Assembly (NCBI GenBank): GCA_003049485.1
Contig: PYST01000057.1
Location: 85,868 to 149,867 of the forward strand
Reading direction: 5' to 3'
Origin: Ophioceras dolichostomum
Taxonomy: Eukaryota; Ascomycota; Sordariomycetes; Magnaporthales; Ophioceraceae
DNA length: 64,000 nucleotides
This document shows, piece after piece, positions 26,499-40,158 of the stretch. The notes beneath the pieces are model-generated. The model saw only the letters and a list, made by a program, of their open reading frames with translations. It was not told the origin of the DNA and did no database searches. The position numbers and the translations under genes were made by a program. The number at the start of each line of letters is the position of its first letter. Position 1 is the stretch's first letter.

Positions 26499-29400
26499 CG
26501 GAAGCGAAACCTGCAGTGCCATCATCGACAACATCACCGTCCGCCCCCCTCCGCCCTAGCAAGGCAACTGTCCCAACTGCTTGGTTTAGATCAGGCTGGG
26601 TCAGGCTCAGGTGGGAATGGGGGCCTTTCTCCCCCTCCCCTGTCCTGCCTTCCTCGTCTGCCAGCCAGCCTGTCGTCCCGCCCGCCCACACACGCACGCA
26701 CGGCGCCCCTCCTCCACCAACATGAACCTTGCTCCTCAGCTACGGTGGTCAGCCAGGCGGGCCTGCATCTGCACCCTGTCAGCAGCCAGCCAGAGCAGGC
26801 AGCTCGGAGATTTTGCCGACATGGCAAGGAAGCAGGGGGGCTTTCCTCCTCCATTGAGCACTACCCAACAGGTGGTTGTGACTTGCAACGGTACCCAGTC
26901 TTCCAGATCTCACCAAGACCACTTCCCTTTCCCAAGAATCTCACGAATTGTGCAATGGGGATGTGGATGTTGATCCTTACTCCCGAGTCCCTTGTGGCTT
27001 TCCCACGTTCTCGGTCGGTCGGTCAGGGGCTGCCAGCCTTCCAAATCCCCAAGCACAGAATAATCCATCCCCAGACGTTTCTTCCCGCACCACCTCACCT
27101 TGCCTAGTCCACCCGTCAAGCTTGTTGATGAGATCCTTGACTAGTGGCTGGGAGGTGAGTGACCGCGGACAGTGGATAGACGGCGCAAGCGCCCCCGTGT
27201 GCTAGCCACGCGAGCTTTTCTTGCTTGCTTGCTTGCATGCGTCTTGCTTGCTGGCTTTCCACCTCCACTGCATCAGGCAGATTTGTATGGCAGCACGCAC
27301 TGTGACTGAGACAAACAATCTTTGTCGGTTTTTGCGAGAGGAGGTTGATGATTGGGCTGGGAAGGAGGAAGTGATGGAGTCTTTTCGAGGGCGCAGTAAC
27401 CAGATCCCGCCTAGCGTAACGCCATGGCACGTCGCATCTTGCCCCTTTTCACTTGTCGGTCAGGCGCCCAAAAAGCCAGCCATGCATGTACCCAAACGGC
27501 AAACTTACAGGAGGGGGGGATGAAAAAGAGGAGGAAAATAACGGCTTCTGTGAACCAGTCCGCTTCGAAGAAAAGATCTAAAACTAATACGATCTAGTAA
27601 CACGCCCTCCCTCCATCCCACTCCGCACAAGTACATACTACTATTCTCCTCTTCCCACTCGCATCTCTGCGAGTGATAGGGAAAGAACACACGACATTCG
27701 TAAACTGGTCCTTTCTCGATGGAAAAATAATGACAATTAAAATAATACAAAAGGGGGAACGCTCACACCGGCATCGTCCCGGGGCTCCAGAAGTCAGTTA
27801 GTGCGCATGGTCAGGGATGAATCGGCAGGCGAGGGGAGAAGGGTGGTTCAACAGCTGTGCCACCCAGGGCGCGTCCCAAGGGAGGGGGTGGCTGTAACAT
27901 GGGGAGAGAGGAAGAACAAGAATGTGGGGGGCAAACGTGGTGTCGAATCCTTCCTGTCTTCTTTCACAGGCCAAAAAAGCCACACCCCCTTTTTCATGCT
28001 TCTCGCCGGCCAGATCAGTAATGGCTGGAGTGAGGGGAAATAATGATCCTTCAGACACCAGCGGCAGGCCGACCGGTCGACCAGCAAAACTCTCTCTCTC
28101 TCTCCAGAGCAAGCAAGGTCTTGTTGAGAGGATTGAAGAGAGAGGATTTCTGGTGATTTCCCCCACGAGACCCAAGGGATAGGCTAGCAAGACCCTCGCC
28201 TCCCATTGATGAGGGGGATCGAGGCAGGACAGTGATGCCTACGAAGACGAAGGAGATAAGGGCGCAAAAAAAATTATCCAGCAGCCACAAAAGCGGACGA
28301 GCATCAATGGTCACTCGACGATAGCCGTTCAGCCCAATTGGGGGGAATGAGCTGCGGCAAACCGGCAGATTGAATCCCGAGGCTGAGCTCCGCGAAATGA
28401 GTGGACGCCACCAAATGAAACCCAAGAGCTTTTGAGATGGAGGAAATTCAAGTCTGGTTCAAGCTATCACACCGCGCTACTGCTGGCGTGGCTGTTGATG
28501 CAAGTTGAGTTCGACCCGCCTTTCGCGGCAGCTACCAAACCGGCGTCCAGATATCCCGCTGCCTTTATTCTTTCCCCCCCCCCTGACTCGCGTCCTTCCC
28601 ACAAGGCAACCAGCGAAACTCAACGGCCTTTCCTAGTGCCCTCACTAGCCAATTTCAAGATTCCATATGCGTATAGGAGGAAGCGTTATTATGTTGGGCA
28701 CAAACACCCCGTCGAAATCGGCCCATCTGAAGGAGGGGGGCACAACGAAATACCTAGGCAGATACATGTTACTGGTGCCGGCGGCGTCTCGGCGGCTGGA
28801 GAGAAGAGAGAAAGACTCGTTTGGAACCATGTCCCGATTGGGACCACAGCTCCGCGTGCGTAGGTGTGGACGACGCGGGTCGGGACAGAAGAGGTGTGGT
28901 AGAGGTTGCACATTCTGGCGCTCGAGGATCCCGAACGGGAAAAAGCTCCAGGGCACACAAACACTTTTTGCTTCTTTCTTATTACTTACTTACTACGTAG
29001 GTAGTATGTACACCTTCGACGCTTGTAACAAACAGAAGGTACCAGCGGAAAGGAAAGCGACGGGGAAAGTATGCTCCCCCCTCTTTTTTATTGCTCCGTC
29101 GAGGAAGAGAGAATATGCCTCGTCATCCGCAGTCAGGATTCGAACGGATGGGAAACCGATAATCACAGACCGTTTGGTTTCGGGAGTCGCAAGGAAACGA
29201 CACATCGAATATGTGCGCTTGCATGATGAGTGTGTGATCAGGCAGGCAAGGCAGGTTGGTTGGCTACCTGCACAAACTCTCTCTTTCTCTTCTGTCTCTC
29301 TCTCTCTCCCGACCGTCTGCTCGGCTCGTCCTCGTCCTCCCCTGTTGTCCTATCCTGCCGGGCGATCTGTTTCCCGTTTATCATGCAACGCGTCTTAGGT

Positions 29401-31689
29401 CGCGTCCGTCCGAGCTTGATCATCATCGTCACCGTTCCCAAAGCAAAGCAAACTGTGGGCCCAACAAAATCCTCCCATCTCTCATACAGGCACCAACCAT
29501 ATCTATGGCACCAATTTGATGCAAGGGAGGTCACGGAGACCGACAGGCTCACTTCAAAAAAAAATGCGAACCAGGAACGAACTGGTTTCACTGATTTGGG
29601 TAGCAGAACGAAAGAGAGCGAAGGCTCACCCCTGTTTCAAGGGCCATCACGAACCCGCTCAACTCTTTTTGCTTTTCTTCTTTTGCACACAGTGTGCTTT
29701 TTTCCCATGCGACATTGACAGTGGACGTGGGCCGTGAAAAGATGAAGAGCAGCAACGGTTCTGGGACTCTTTTGATCCCTGATGAAATTCCACCCCCTGC
29801 TGAACCCGGTACGATGTCAGCGTCCCGGCTCTCGAACAAAAGAGAAAGAAAAAAAAAACCAAGGTGAATAACCTTGTGTTCTCTGCCCCGGAATCTTGCA
29901 CAAATCCATGGCCTGGTCTCCAGGCCTGGCCTGGCCCATCCATCCATCCAGCCCTACCAGCTCGCAGGCACTCCTTGTCGCCCCGGGTCCGGCCAGGCCT
30001 GTTCTGCACAAAGACAGTCACTCCTACCTATCACCATCCTCGTGGAGGAACGAACAACCCAGACAGAGAAGAAGCCGTTCCTTGCTTCCGGCCCTAGCCT
30101 AGCATACACCACGAGAAAAAAAGCCAGCCGGCCAGGTTTCCTTCTCGAGATAGCTCATTGTGCGTGTGAGAAGGGGAATATGCCATGTCGTAATATCAAA
30201 ATCTCAAGCTTGCCCGCACCAAGCAATCGAGCTGACTGCCTCTGCCGTCCGATATGTGCAAGGGTTGAGTTGGTAAGGTAATATCGAGCAGATAGAACAA
30301 GGATGTTTGGAGGCTGGGCACCTCCAACCCTAGCTGGTGTGGAAGCAGAGAACGAACAGACAGACACACGGCCCTTGAATCTCAACGTCAGCGCTCAAAG
30401 AGGCTGGCAACGCTCCAAGAAAGCTCCCAATGAAGCAAAGCATCCCTCCCATTCTGGACCCATGGACCTGCAGACACGGCAGAGCAGACACGGGAAAGAC
30501 AGGCAGGCAGATGAATGTGATGATATCAAAACTGAACATAGTACTATACGGAAACTGAATCCTTCGACGACATCATGGAAAAGAAAAGAGAAAAGGAACA
30601 AAAAGGCCGGGCGATCAGTAATCCCGGGTACAACAGCGAGGGAAATAGGTGGCCTTCGAATTTTGCGATTGGAGGTAAACCATTTCTCCTCGGAAGGGGT
30701 GGTGCGTGGGAGAGACCGCGAAAAGCTGTCGTCGCCATCCGAGAGGGTCATCCGTTTTTCCTTTCCTTACAGCCCCTATACCCGAGGCAGGAAAGAAAAA
30801 AAAGGGTTCGGTGGAAAGAAAGAAAACTCTACCGTCTTCTCCGGCTCCCTCTACCCGAAGTCCGGACGGACCTATGTATCCTCGGATGGATATCGGCCTC
30901 CTTTCCTCTCCTGCAATGAGCACTTTCATGATCATCATCATTCCCTCAGAGCCAGTCGGACATCGGCGGCAAGACGCTTTTCCTTGCTTCATCACATGCA
31001 ACGGTGACGGCCTTTCACATCTATCCATCCATCCATCTATCCTCCGACTAACCCAGCCTCCCACCTGCTCGTTGTACCTAGTTTGTAGGTACTTCTATGC
31101 CTCGTCCTTCCCTCCGGATGAGCTCTCACCGAGCATGTTCCGTGTCTCCCGAAAAGTGCTATTTTTATTTAGTCTTTCCGACAAGAAAGCAAACACTTCT
31201 TCTAGAAGAGCATGCAACAGAGCTAGAGAAAAAAGTCACGCGGGGAAAACATTCGTGAAGCGAGCGGCAAAGCGCAGACTCTCGTTTGTCCGCCTGCCAC
31301 ATTCTCGGCCCACATCATCCGGAAAGCAAACACGCTTTGCTTATTCTTAGGTCCTGTGACAGCTGTGTCGACGACAGCCGAGCAGCGAGAAGTGGGAGGC
31401 AAAGGAACGAATCGAACAGAACCAACGAAGCAAAGCGAGAAACCCAGTCGCTCGGGACGCGCCGCGGCGATGGAAGGAGGGGAGGGAAGGGAAGGGAAGG
31501 GGAGGGGTTGGTTGGTTCGGGGGCCAAAAATGCCAGAAATGCCAGACCGACCAGACTCCGAATCCATCCATCCATGCATTCCATTCCCTCGCCGCCATGT
31601 CTTTTGGTTGGTATCTATCTCCGCCATGCTACAATGTGCAGGTATTTGTCAAGCGGCCGGCAGCTGGTGGCTTGCTTTGCTGAGCTGGC

Positions 31690-31709
31690 AAAAAAAAAAA
31701 AAAAAAAAA
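31690..31709. repeat. Poly(A) run, 20 nt
   Basis: Twenty consecutive A in intergenic DNA, with no target-site duplication that I could find. Confidence 0.9.
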
Positions 31710-34700
31710 GCAAGAAAGCAGCGTCACATGCAATATGTGCTCATCTGCATGCTTTGCTATAGGTAGGAACCTCAACGGAGGAATCTAAGAAGTTTATTCT
31801 TCGTTCCCGGGGCAGATCCAATTGGTCAAAAGGCCAGAACTGCACTATCTCGAGGGGAAGGAAGGAAACTTTCTACACCGCCAGACCGAGAGAGGTCAAG
31901 GCTGGACGTGATAGGAAGACGGATGAGGGAGGGTCGGGATGAAAGCATGCACGTTTTCTGCACTGCAGCACACTGCGCTAGCGGAGCGGAGGCCAGGAGC
32001 CAAACTCCTCGCTCCGACCTCCTCCTCCTTGAACAAGCAACACCCCACCGGAAACCAATCGTGCCGAGCTGGTTGGTGGAGGATGGTGCATTAGATTTTT
32101 TTCTTTCACCTTCTTTCTGCACGAGACGAGTGTTTTTTTTTGCTTTTCTCCTTCCTTCATTCGCTAGGGGGGGCGTATATGCACAATGAGGGGATGAGGA
32201 GAAAATATCGCTCTCACGTCTGCATGAGTTTTGCTGCTTCCCAATCCAAAACGGGACATAGGAACTTCCTGACTAACATGGCACATTCCTTCATGGACTT
32301 GACGTGACCACACCGTCTGTGTGGTTTTATGTCCTGCCGTCCAGTCTAACTCGCCGGAAGCTCATCCCGGTCTGGGACTGGAAACGCATCCTGCAGCAAG
32401 CAGTAAGAGCTTTCTCTCGTCACCTTTTGTTTTTGGGACTGGCGTCTGTCTGTCTGTCTCTCTTCCGCTCCTTCACAACCCGACAAATTTGTTGTATCCC
32501 GCAAGAAAGAAACGAAAAGAAACAGCAAAGCACCTCGTAAGAAGGAGTGTGCCAGCCAGCCAGTCAGTCAGTCAGCTGTGTGGGACTCCCCAGAATCTGA
32601 ACAGGCCCGCCGCCGTTTTATTTTTCTCCTACCAGTCTCTCCCCGTCTCCAAACATGAGAACTGATGAAAAACTGCAGGCGGGATTCGCGGGAAGGACAC
32701 CCACTCCCCGAAGCTGAGCTGATTTCGAGGCTGGCTTTTCTGAGGAGGCCAAAGCACACCTCGTCGGCGCACTAATAAAATTCTCGCGCTACGGTTGAGG
32801 CCGGTCCAGGGGTTCATTCAAACGGTACCGCACCGTGCTAAACAAGCCCTGGAGTCTAGCAGCCAAGGCTGATGAGGAATGAAGGCTACTGTCGTAGGTA
32901 CCGTTACTGTCTTTTTTTGGTTGGGAGCTAAAAGCCAAACACATCGAGCTAGAGAGGTACCCTTGTACCATTGCATCAGGGCAGGACAAAATACCAGGAC
33001 CAAGCATGCCCCCCCACGAGTTGCGAGCTGCTAGCCCGTTTCTGTGATGAAGATGATGATAACGATGATGATAATCCTTTCTGTTTCCCGTTGGAGAGAG
33101 ATCGATGGACAAACGACACGGCATCAGCAATCATCCCGCGCTGTCTTGTCATATGAAAGGTAAAATAAGACAAAATAAAAAATCAGCCTTCTCCTGCATG
33201 TGGCAGATGAAAGCCATGCCCCTGCTCATTTCTCGAGAGCTCGAAAAGCGACCCACGACCAGGACCAGGGTACGACATGTCTTAACATGGCTGACATCCT
33301 AGCGTCGCATTCGACAGTTTGCTCCCCTTCTCCATCGCGTGAGCCTCACAGACCCGACCCGATGAGAGAAAGTTTCGCGCCTCTTCATGTTGTTGTGACA
33401 GGGCGACAAGAAAAGAAAAGAAATTCTCGTCTTTTTTCAAGAACACACACCAACCGGGCTGGATCGGAATAGCAAAGAGGGAGAGGAGAGGTTTGGTATG
33501 CGGTTGCGGGAACTTCTCGGCAGATTTAGGGACGTGGTCGTAAGACTTTCGAAGGAAAGACCATCATCATCACGGAGTGAGGAACACCCCCAATCCCCCA
33601 ACCGCGTTCACAACGCGGACAAGCGGAGCCACAGCCATTGCTCTCGTTCTCTCATACACGGTTCCTCAACAAGCACGCAAAAGACGGCATGTGCAAATCT
33701 CGGTCTGGAAATCACCAACACCACTGCCGCGTCTTGTCCTGTTCGAGTAACATCTACGGAACATAAGTGTCCCTGTGCCGTCTTGATCCGAGCTTGCTTT
33801 TCTTCTCTGTTAGCTCGTAAGAAGGAACTTGTACGGGGTACGAGCGACCTGCGGGTATTCATTGAATTAAATTTTGGGGGCCGCGTTTGATGGAAGGATC
33901 CCGCGTGTCCTTCTAGAGATATTCCGTCCAGGGTTCGGACTACGCCGTTCAGTGCTAGGGGTCGCAGCTGAAGAAGGATTTCGAATCTTGCACCTCGCGA
34001 ACACGATTGTGTTGATAATAGTCTATTCTTCCTTTCCACTCAGAGGAGGAGGCCGTTCGTAGTACGACTCGACGGGATGGGACTTCCAGATCTGGTCTGG
34101 GTAGGGAGAGGCAGAGGAAATACACACAAGCACGCATTGACAAGGCAAATCTCTCTGTGATTACAGTTATAGTAGGTACCTGCTCCAGGCTCCAGATTCC
34201 GGGTTCGTACCATTGCTGGCCTTGCTTCCGTCATTTCTGTTTGGCGGTTGTCTTCTTTACTTGCTCTCTGGTTGTATGTACAGTACGTATCTCTTGATGG
34301 CCGACTCTGGATCTGACATCAGATGGTCTGTCTGCTTGTCCCGTTCCCAAAGAAAATTGCACCACTGGCGGCCTCTGGTCGTATCCGGGGATCAAGTCTA
34401 CTAGTAGGCAGGCTAGATACCTCCCTCAGATGTCAGGGCGTCAGTTTGGCTGATGTGTTGGCGTGCTCAGCGCGGTGGCAGCAGTCAGAATCTTGAATCC
34501 AAAGGCCGGCGGCAGGTAGACCGTCGTCCGTCCAGATGTCTCAAACCGCGCTATTTTATTTTATTTTTTATTTGTATTTTTCGTCTTCTACTTTTTTTGT
34601 GCCCTTCATGGCACGATTTTGAGTTTGGCATCATTCCTCAGACGCCGGGCTGGGAATCGGGTTCAAGGGTCTTCCAGGTTGACGATAGTCAGAAACCTGT

Positions 34701-36603
34701 GTAGCCCGAGTCGCAACTAGACATGCCAACGAGACGCCAACAGCTCCACGCGTGGCGTCTAGGCATTGGTGAACAGGTGCAAATGTGCACTTTCTCCCTT
34801 GTAGTTTGCTCGAAAATCCCGGTTTCCTAGCTGTCTATACCACCGTGCTATGGAAGCGAGAAACTAAAATTGAGGGCGATTTGAGCGTGGTCGCGCCGTC
34901 AACCGTCAACTCCAAGGTCAGCATCACCAACCATTTGTCACAGGGAGGCCTCGAGGATGGCTCTCCCTCCCCAGGCGGTACTTCAGTCTGGGGTACTCCG
35001 CACCCTTGCCCTCCAGGCAACAACGGCGGCTGAGGCGATGCAGGCGATCGGGGCATTGTCGAGTGAATGAAAGGGATACCTTTCTCCAGCCAGAGGCGGC
35101 CGCGTTCCCGACGTTCGCCGCACTGTCGGTAGTTCCTTGGCAAACTCTATTTCACCGGGCGAAACACGCTGGTAACGTACCTAGGTGTAGTAGCGGCATG
35201 GTCCGGGCCTGTTGCCAGGCGCGCGACAAGGCTAGCAGCGGTGGACGAAGGGAAGGGCAGATGAAGGAGAAAGACGAGGGGATAGTCGGAGGTAGATCCG
35301 TGGGCAGAGCAGGGCGAAACGCCTCGCCGGGAAGAGGTCATCTCCGAGAGCAACGGTCAACTTGCTCTTAGGGGGAAGAGGAGAGTCCTTCCTAGCGGCC
35401 CGCTCCTGATGCGGACGACTGCTCTCTCATCGCTCATCATCGCTCCGCATGAGCAAGCCGCCGTAGTGCCATAGAGCAAAGCTGCCCTTCTCATGCCGAC
35501 TGCCGCCTGGCCATGGTCTGCTGCCCGCCCATACGTTCTTCCCGTAGGTTAATAAGGATGATGATGGTGAGCATCTGATAGACTGTTTTAGACGGACGAG
35601 ACCGTAGGACACTGCCCTTGTAAAACTGCCAGAGGGCAACTCGTACTTTATGACAAAGGAAAAACGAATATACTATACAGTTGAAGTACTGTGTTGACGT
35701 TAACGTTCCTGGAAAGTCTTCGTGTTCGCCACTGCAAGCGTTTCTTCACTGGCCGTCTTGATACGTCGAGTACAACCCTAGACGAGAAGACATATCAAGA
35801 TATTACTAGGCAACGAGAGGCTGTGAATTTATGAGACTCTCGAGACATGATTTACTTCCCATGGCAAGGCTTTGAAGTGATTCCCGTTTGAAAACCACAG
35901 AGCTGCAACGGAAAGGGTGCAGGCGTCTAAGGTGGAGAACTGAAGTTGGTGATGCTGACGATGCATCTCTCACCGAGCTCGGTGGGCTGTTGACTCCAAG
36001 ACGGCATCATATCTCTCCCCTGAACTCCCTCTCTCTCAGACATGCTAGAATAGGCTAGAATAGCTGCCCTCACCCCACAGTGGCCTCAGTACGTGCGTGA
36101 TGCTAGCCCGAAGCCTCCCCGGCGCGAGTTCGCGAAGGAAAGAGGCCACCCGGGTGCGGACCTTCCCACCTCGACGTCGCGGTTTTCGTCCGATGCCGTC
36201 CAAAAGAGCTCGTTGCCGGGCAGCTTCCTGAGGAGGTTGACTCACCAGGGCACACAATTCCAATTTTTACAATAGGAAGGAAATGTGCAACCGATGGCCT
36301 CACGCCCACAATCGATGACCTGCCAGACAACAAACAGCGACTGAGCTCGAGATATCAACCAGCAACCAGCATCTCCCCGTTCGCTATACCAAACAGGCAT
36401 TTCTCTCCCCTGCCGGCTATATCAAGCAGTATCTTTTTTCCCGGCAGATCTACCACTGTAAGCTCTCTCAAGATCTCCTGTTTTGATGAAGATCAACTTC
36501 GTCGCCGTTCTGTTCGTCGACGTTTTGATGAGCCTTGAGGCAGGCCAACCAACCACCAAGGAGAACGAACGTCCACTAAAACAAAAAAAAGGAGGAGAAG
36601 AAG

Positions 36604-38183
36604 ATGTCGGCACCGGACAACAACACCCGGATCCCGCCGCTCCTCGGGGAGGAAAATCTCGAGGAGTGGGTGAACATGATCGACCTGGCGCTACGGGCCG
36701 AGGGCCTCCTCGGCATGATCGGTGGCGCGGTGGCCAACTCGGGCACGAGCGCCGCCGCCACCACCACGCCCGACAACGACGCGGACTACGAGCTCAAGCG
36801 GGCCCGCGTGCTCTTCCTGATCGCGTGCTCGATCTCGCCCGTGCGCGCCTGGCTGCTCAACCAGGGCTGGGACGCCAACGAGGCCGACCCGCGCCGGTAC
36901 CTCGACTCGATCGTGGACTGCTTCGTCCGCCACACGTTGGCGACCCTCCCGGCAATGCTCCGGGAGGCGCCCCAGCTCGACCGGGCCAAGTTCGACACCA
37001 CCGCCGCGTACCAGCAGCGCGTGCAGTTCCTCCGCCGGCAGTTTTTCCGTGCTGAGGTGCTCCAGGGGTGAGTAGTACTACCTTAGTTCTCAAAGCTCAC
37101 AGTGCCTCCCGGTCCTATCTCGTGGCCTATCCCCGTCCCTGTTCCGTTCATTCCTGGCTGCTGCCATGGAAGCCCCTATTCCAGCCAAACATATCAGCAC
37201 CTCGCCAAGCACGAGCTGCACGACATAGTAGGCACTAAACAAACACGTACTGACCCGATGTCTTTGGTAATCTCAGCGACGCCGGCGAGCACCAGATGCT
37301 CCAGTGGGCCATCGATGGCCTCCGCGCCCGATACCCGGCCATCCACAACGAGCTGGTCATGGACCTCGCGGCCCCCGGCATCCACCCCCGCAAGCTGAAC
37401 TGGGAGCGGCTGATGGCGCAGCTGGCGCACATGGACGCGCAGGAGACGACCGGCCTGCCCGCCGTCTACGCGCTGATGCCCCGCGCGATGGGCAACCCGC
37501 AGCAGCTGATGGTCGTGAACCAGGTGCAGAGCCGCCTGCAGAATCCGGCACGTATACAGAGCCCATCCTTCTTCCACTCTCCCGCTGGCGAGGGACAGAT
37601 GCAGAGCCGAGATCCGATGCAGAACCCTCCTCTGTTCCTCTTTGGTCCTGGACAAGTAGTGCAGAACCAGAACCAGTCACAGATGGTGCTGCAGGATCCG
37701 TCTTCCCTCCCTTTTTCTTCTGTTACCGAGCAGGTTCAGAACCAGGCGAGGATGCAGAATCCGTCCTTCTTCCACTCCCCTACCGGTGACGGACAGCTGC
37801 AGAGCCAGGTGCAGCAGATGCAGAATCCATTTCTCTTCCTCTCTGGCGCTGACCAACTGCAGAACCAACCACAGATGATGCAGAATCACTCCCTCGCCTT
37901 CTCTGGTCTTGGACAGGTGCAGAACCAGGCAGGAATTCAGAACCCGTTGGTCTTCCCTGCCGGTGGACAGATGGGACAGATGCAGAACCCATCTTTCTCC
38001 TCCCTGCCTGGTGTTGGAGGGGTTCAGCAGCAGATGCAGACCCCCTCTTTCTCCCCTGGTGGCGGACAGATGCAGGACCTACCGCCGATGCCGAATCTGA
38101 ATCCTCCTTCTTACTTCTTCTCTGATGGTGCAGAGGCGCAGAGGCAGCAAGGAAAGGGCAAGGGGAAGGAGAGGGAGACGTGA
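36604..38183 (+). CDS. Gag-like protein with Q/N-rich repeat tail, two exons
   Basis: I join exon 1 (36604-37067) to exon 2 (37277-38183). The donor is GTGAGTAG and the acceptor ends TAATCTCAG; the join gives EVLQGDAGEHQM and 456 residues, all in strongly GC-biased codons. Residues about 10-230 look like the helical capsid region of Copia/UBN2-type gag: ENLEEWVNMIDLALRAEGLL near the start, then ARVLFLIACSI, then a long helical stretch. From about residue 240 the protein changes to roughly nine degenerate repeats of 17-24 residues around MQNPSFFHSP and GQLQSQ, and it ends in a Lys/Glu tail. I find no zinc knuckle, protease, integrase or reverse transcriptase downstream and no flanking terminal repeats, so this looks like a stand-alone, possibly domesticated gene. 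Function is unknown. An alternative is an unrelated helical protein that only resembles gag. Confidence 0.65.
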
Positions 38184-40158
38184 ATGGGCGAGGCTAGCTG
38201 GCCGAAAGCAAAGCCGAAGAAGCAGCCGAGCATACTACATACCTACTTGATGGAAGTGAGTGACGGAGGAAGGAGATATACCAACCCACCTTGTGTGGTG
38301 TAAGAGCGAGGTGGATGGCAGCAAGGAAGAGAGTTCAGAGGATATGAGGAGGGAAAATGCCACTGGCATGCGGATATGGAGGCAGGATTGAGGCGTTACA
38401 GGAGTCGATCGATGCATAAGATACCCGGTACACGAGCTGTACTCTACCCTGGTAACGACATTCGACAGGGAATAATGAATAACGAGTCCGGAAGAGAGAA
38501 AGGAATAGCGTCTAGGTAGACAACCCAGCAGTAATGAGACAGCACGAGACTGGAGTGCGTGGAAAGGGACAACGAAGAGGTCCACGCAATATCATCAGGC
38601 CCCACGGCAGCGGCGCGGACTCGAACCGAGGATCCGGTGAGTACACCAACCACACGGAGTGGCCGCCTGAAGGCATCCACTTCGGCTGTGGCCGGGAAAA
38701 CGAACGGAGCCCGTATGCTATGGTCCGGCGCTGGATGGTTTTGCCTGCCCAGAACCAGCTTGAGGTCCGCATGTCATGATGGGCAAGGGGGCACAACGTA
38801 TGTGCTGGCAGCGCACCAAAGTATATTATCTCGCACCACCAGCCAGCGCGCTCAGAAGCCGTGACCGGTTTCCCCAGGTACATACATGCCGTGGCACCTA
38901 GATGCGTCCATGTGACCGGCAGTCACTACGGGATCAGCTCTGGGCCGACCGGCCATCGGTCATCACGCACCGGGGCCCCGGCGGCCACGAATGGACCAGC
39001 TTTACTGCGATATCGGATAAGAAAGTCCGTAGGGAGGAGACCAAGTAGACCAGTCGACTTGGCAGCATGATCGAGGATAAATAGAGGCGGTGCAAGGCAT
39101 ACATGCCTGTATGTACTATGCCATGCACTACTAGTACCACACGCCTATCCCCATTCGGTACGGCATGCATTTGTTAGTGGGAAAGGGATGGGTGGGCTGA
39201 AGGAGCGGTCTAGGAGTCAGTCATTCCGCAGATCGTCGTCCCCGCGTTCGCCAACGCAGCAATCTCTATCCAGCTCGGCAGAGAAAGGTAGCATACTCTG
39301 CGAGAGAGGGGGAAGTAAGGGTGCAAGATTTCTTTTCCGCGCCATGCAGACGTCAAGTCGCACGTGAAGGGAGGGGGGAACGGGGGCTGGGGCTCGCTGC
39401 CTGGGTAGTGGTATCTACCTGGCAGGAAGGTCATGGTAGTTCTTCGATATATGTAACGGAAACCGCCCGCCGTCTGGCTTGGGGAGCCACTCATGCGTGG
39501 ATTAAACGGCAGGATTCATATATCATCATCACTTGTCATCATCTATCTTGTCTGTCTGCCTGTGACGTACCCCAACAAGCCAAAACATCCAAACCACGAA
39601 CACATATCCTAACACAAGGAGATTCCATACACGTACTATCCTAGGTACCTACCTAAGCACTTCTACCAAAACACATACCTCTCTTCTTTCGCTGCTGCTG
39701 TTTCTGATGCCTCGCTTTTCTCTTCGTTCTAGTAGCTTGCTCACAAACTTTTTTCCTCCTTCAAACAGCTAGCAGGCAGAAAAAAAGAACATGGCTTCGC
39801 TTGACATGAGATCATACAACAACAGGTTTCTCTCCTCTTCTCCTCCCCGGCTGGCTTCCTCGTCCTCATGAATCATCATTGTCGTCATTATAATACGGCG
39901 TCATCAAATCTTTCCTGACTCAGATCGAAGAAAAGAGAGAACAAAGAAAAGAGAAAAAAACGACCTTGCTTTGCTTGCTTTCCGTTGCGAACGAAAACCC
40001 ATAACCGAGGTATTGAAAACTAACAAAAGAAGAAAAATGGAAAATAGATGAAATAGCAATAGCGGTGGGATAGGAAGGGGCAGAAGGTATGAGATGATAG
40101 ATAACACGATGCTGGGAGCTCTCCGGTATGGAGGAGGACAGGACGGACCCGTCACATA
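38184..40158. other. Intergenic interval between convergent genes
   Basis: It lies between two genes that point toward each other, so it should hold both 3' ends. A TAGGTACCTACCTA motif sits at 39,641-39,656 and a tRNA-like segment at 38,607-38,668. No other structure was recognised. Confidence 0.45.
38607..38668 (-). other. tRNA-like remnant without an anticodon arm
   Basis: On the minus strand a perfect internal B box, GGTTCGAGTCC (38627-38617), sits in a 17-nt arm with four of five stem pairs. About 17 nt upstream lies a D-arm/A-box-like segment, TGTGGTTGGTG (38654-38644). The space between them is too short for an anticodon arm, and the acceptor stem pairs poorly. It reads as a tRNA pseudogene or the head of a short interspersed element, not as a working tRNA. 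Confidence 0.2.

Larger units (their letters stand above)
13736..36603. other. 22.9-kb interval without a recognisable gene
   Basis: I looked on both strands for exons with fungal codon bias, splice-joined frames or family motifs and found none I would defend. Open frames here are short, compositionally random and often overlap on several frames. What is visible: scattered simple repeats, CATCCATC runs (19,722; 29,940; 31,023; 31,563), poly(A) of 20 at 26,479 and 31,690, a TC run at 23,762, a GTGTATGTGCGT repeat at 18,083, and several TAGGTACCTA-type motifs. Long untranslated leaders, non-coding RNAs or eroded transposons remain possible. Several small multi-exon genes could also have been missed. 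Confidence 0.45.

Noticed and set aside
29095..29175. Possible tRNA on the minus strand (CGTTCGAATCC box and a GTG anticodon-like loop)
   Set aside because: The T stem does not pair, the anticodon stem does not pair, and there is no A box.
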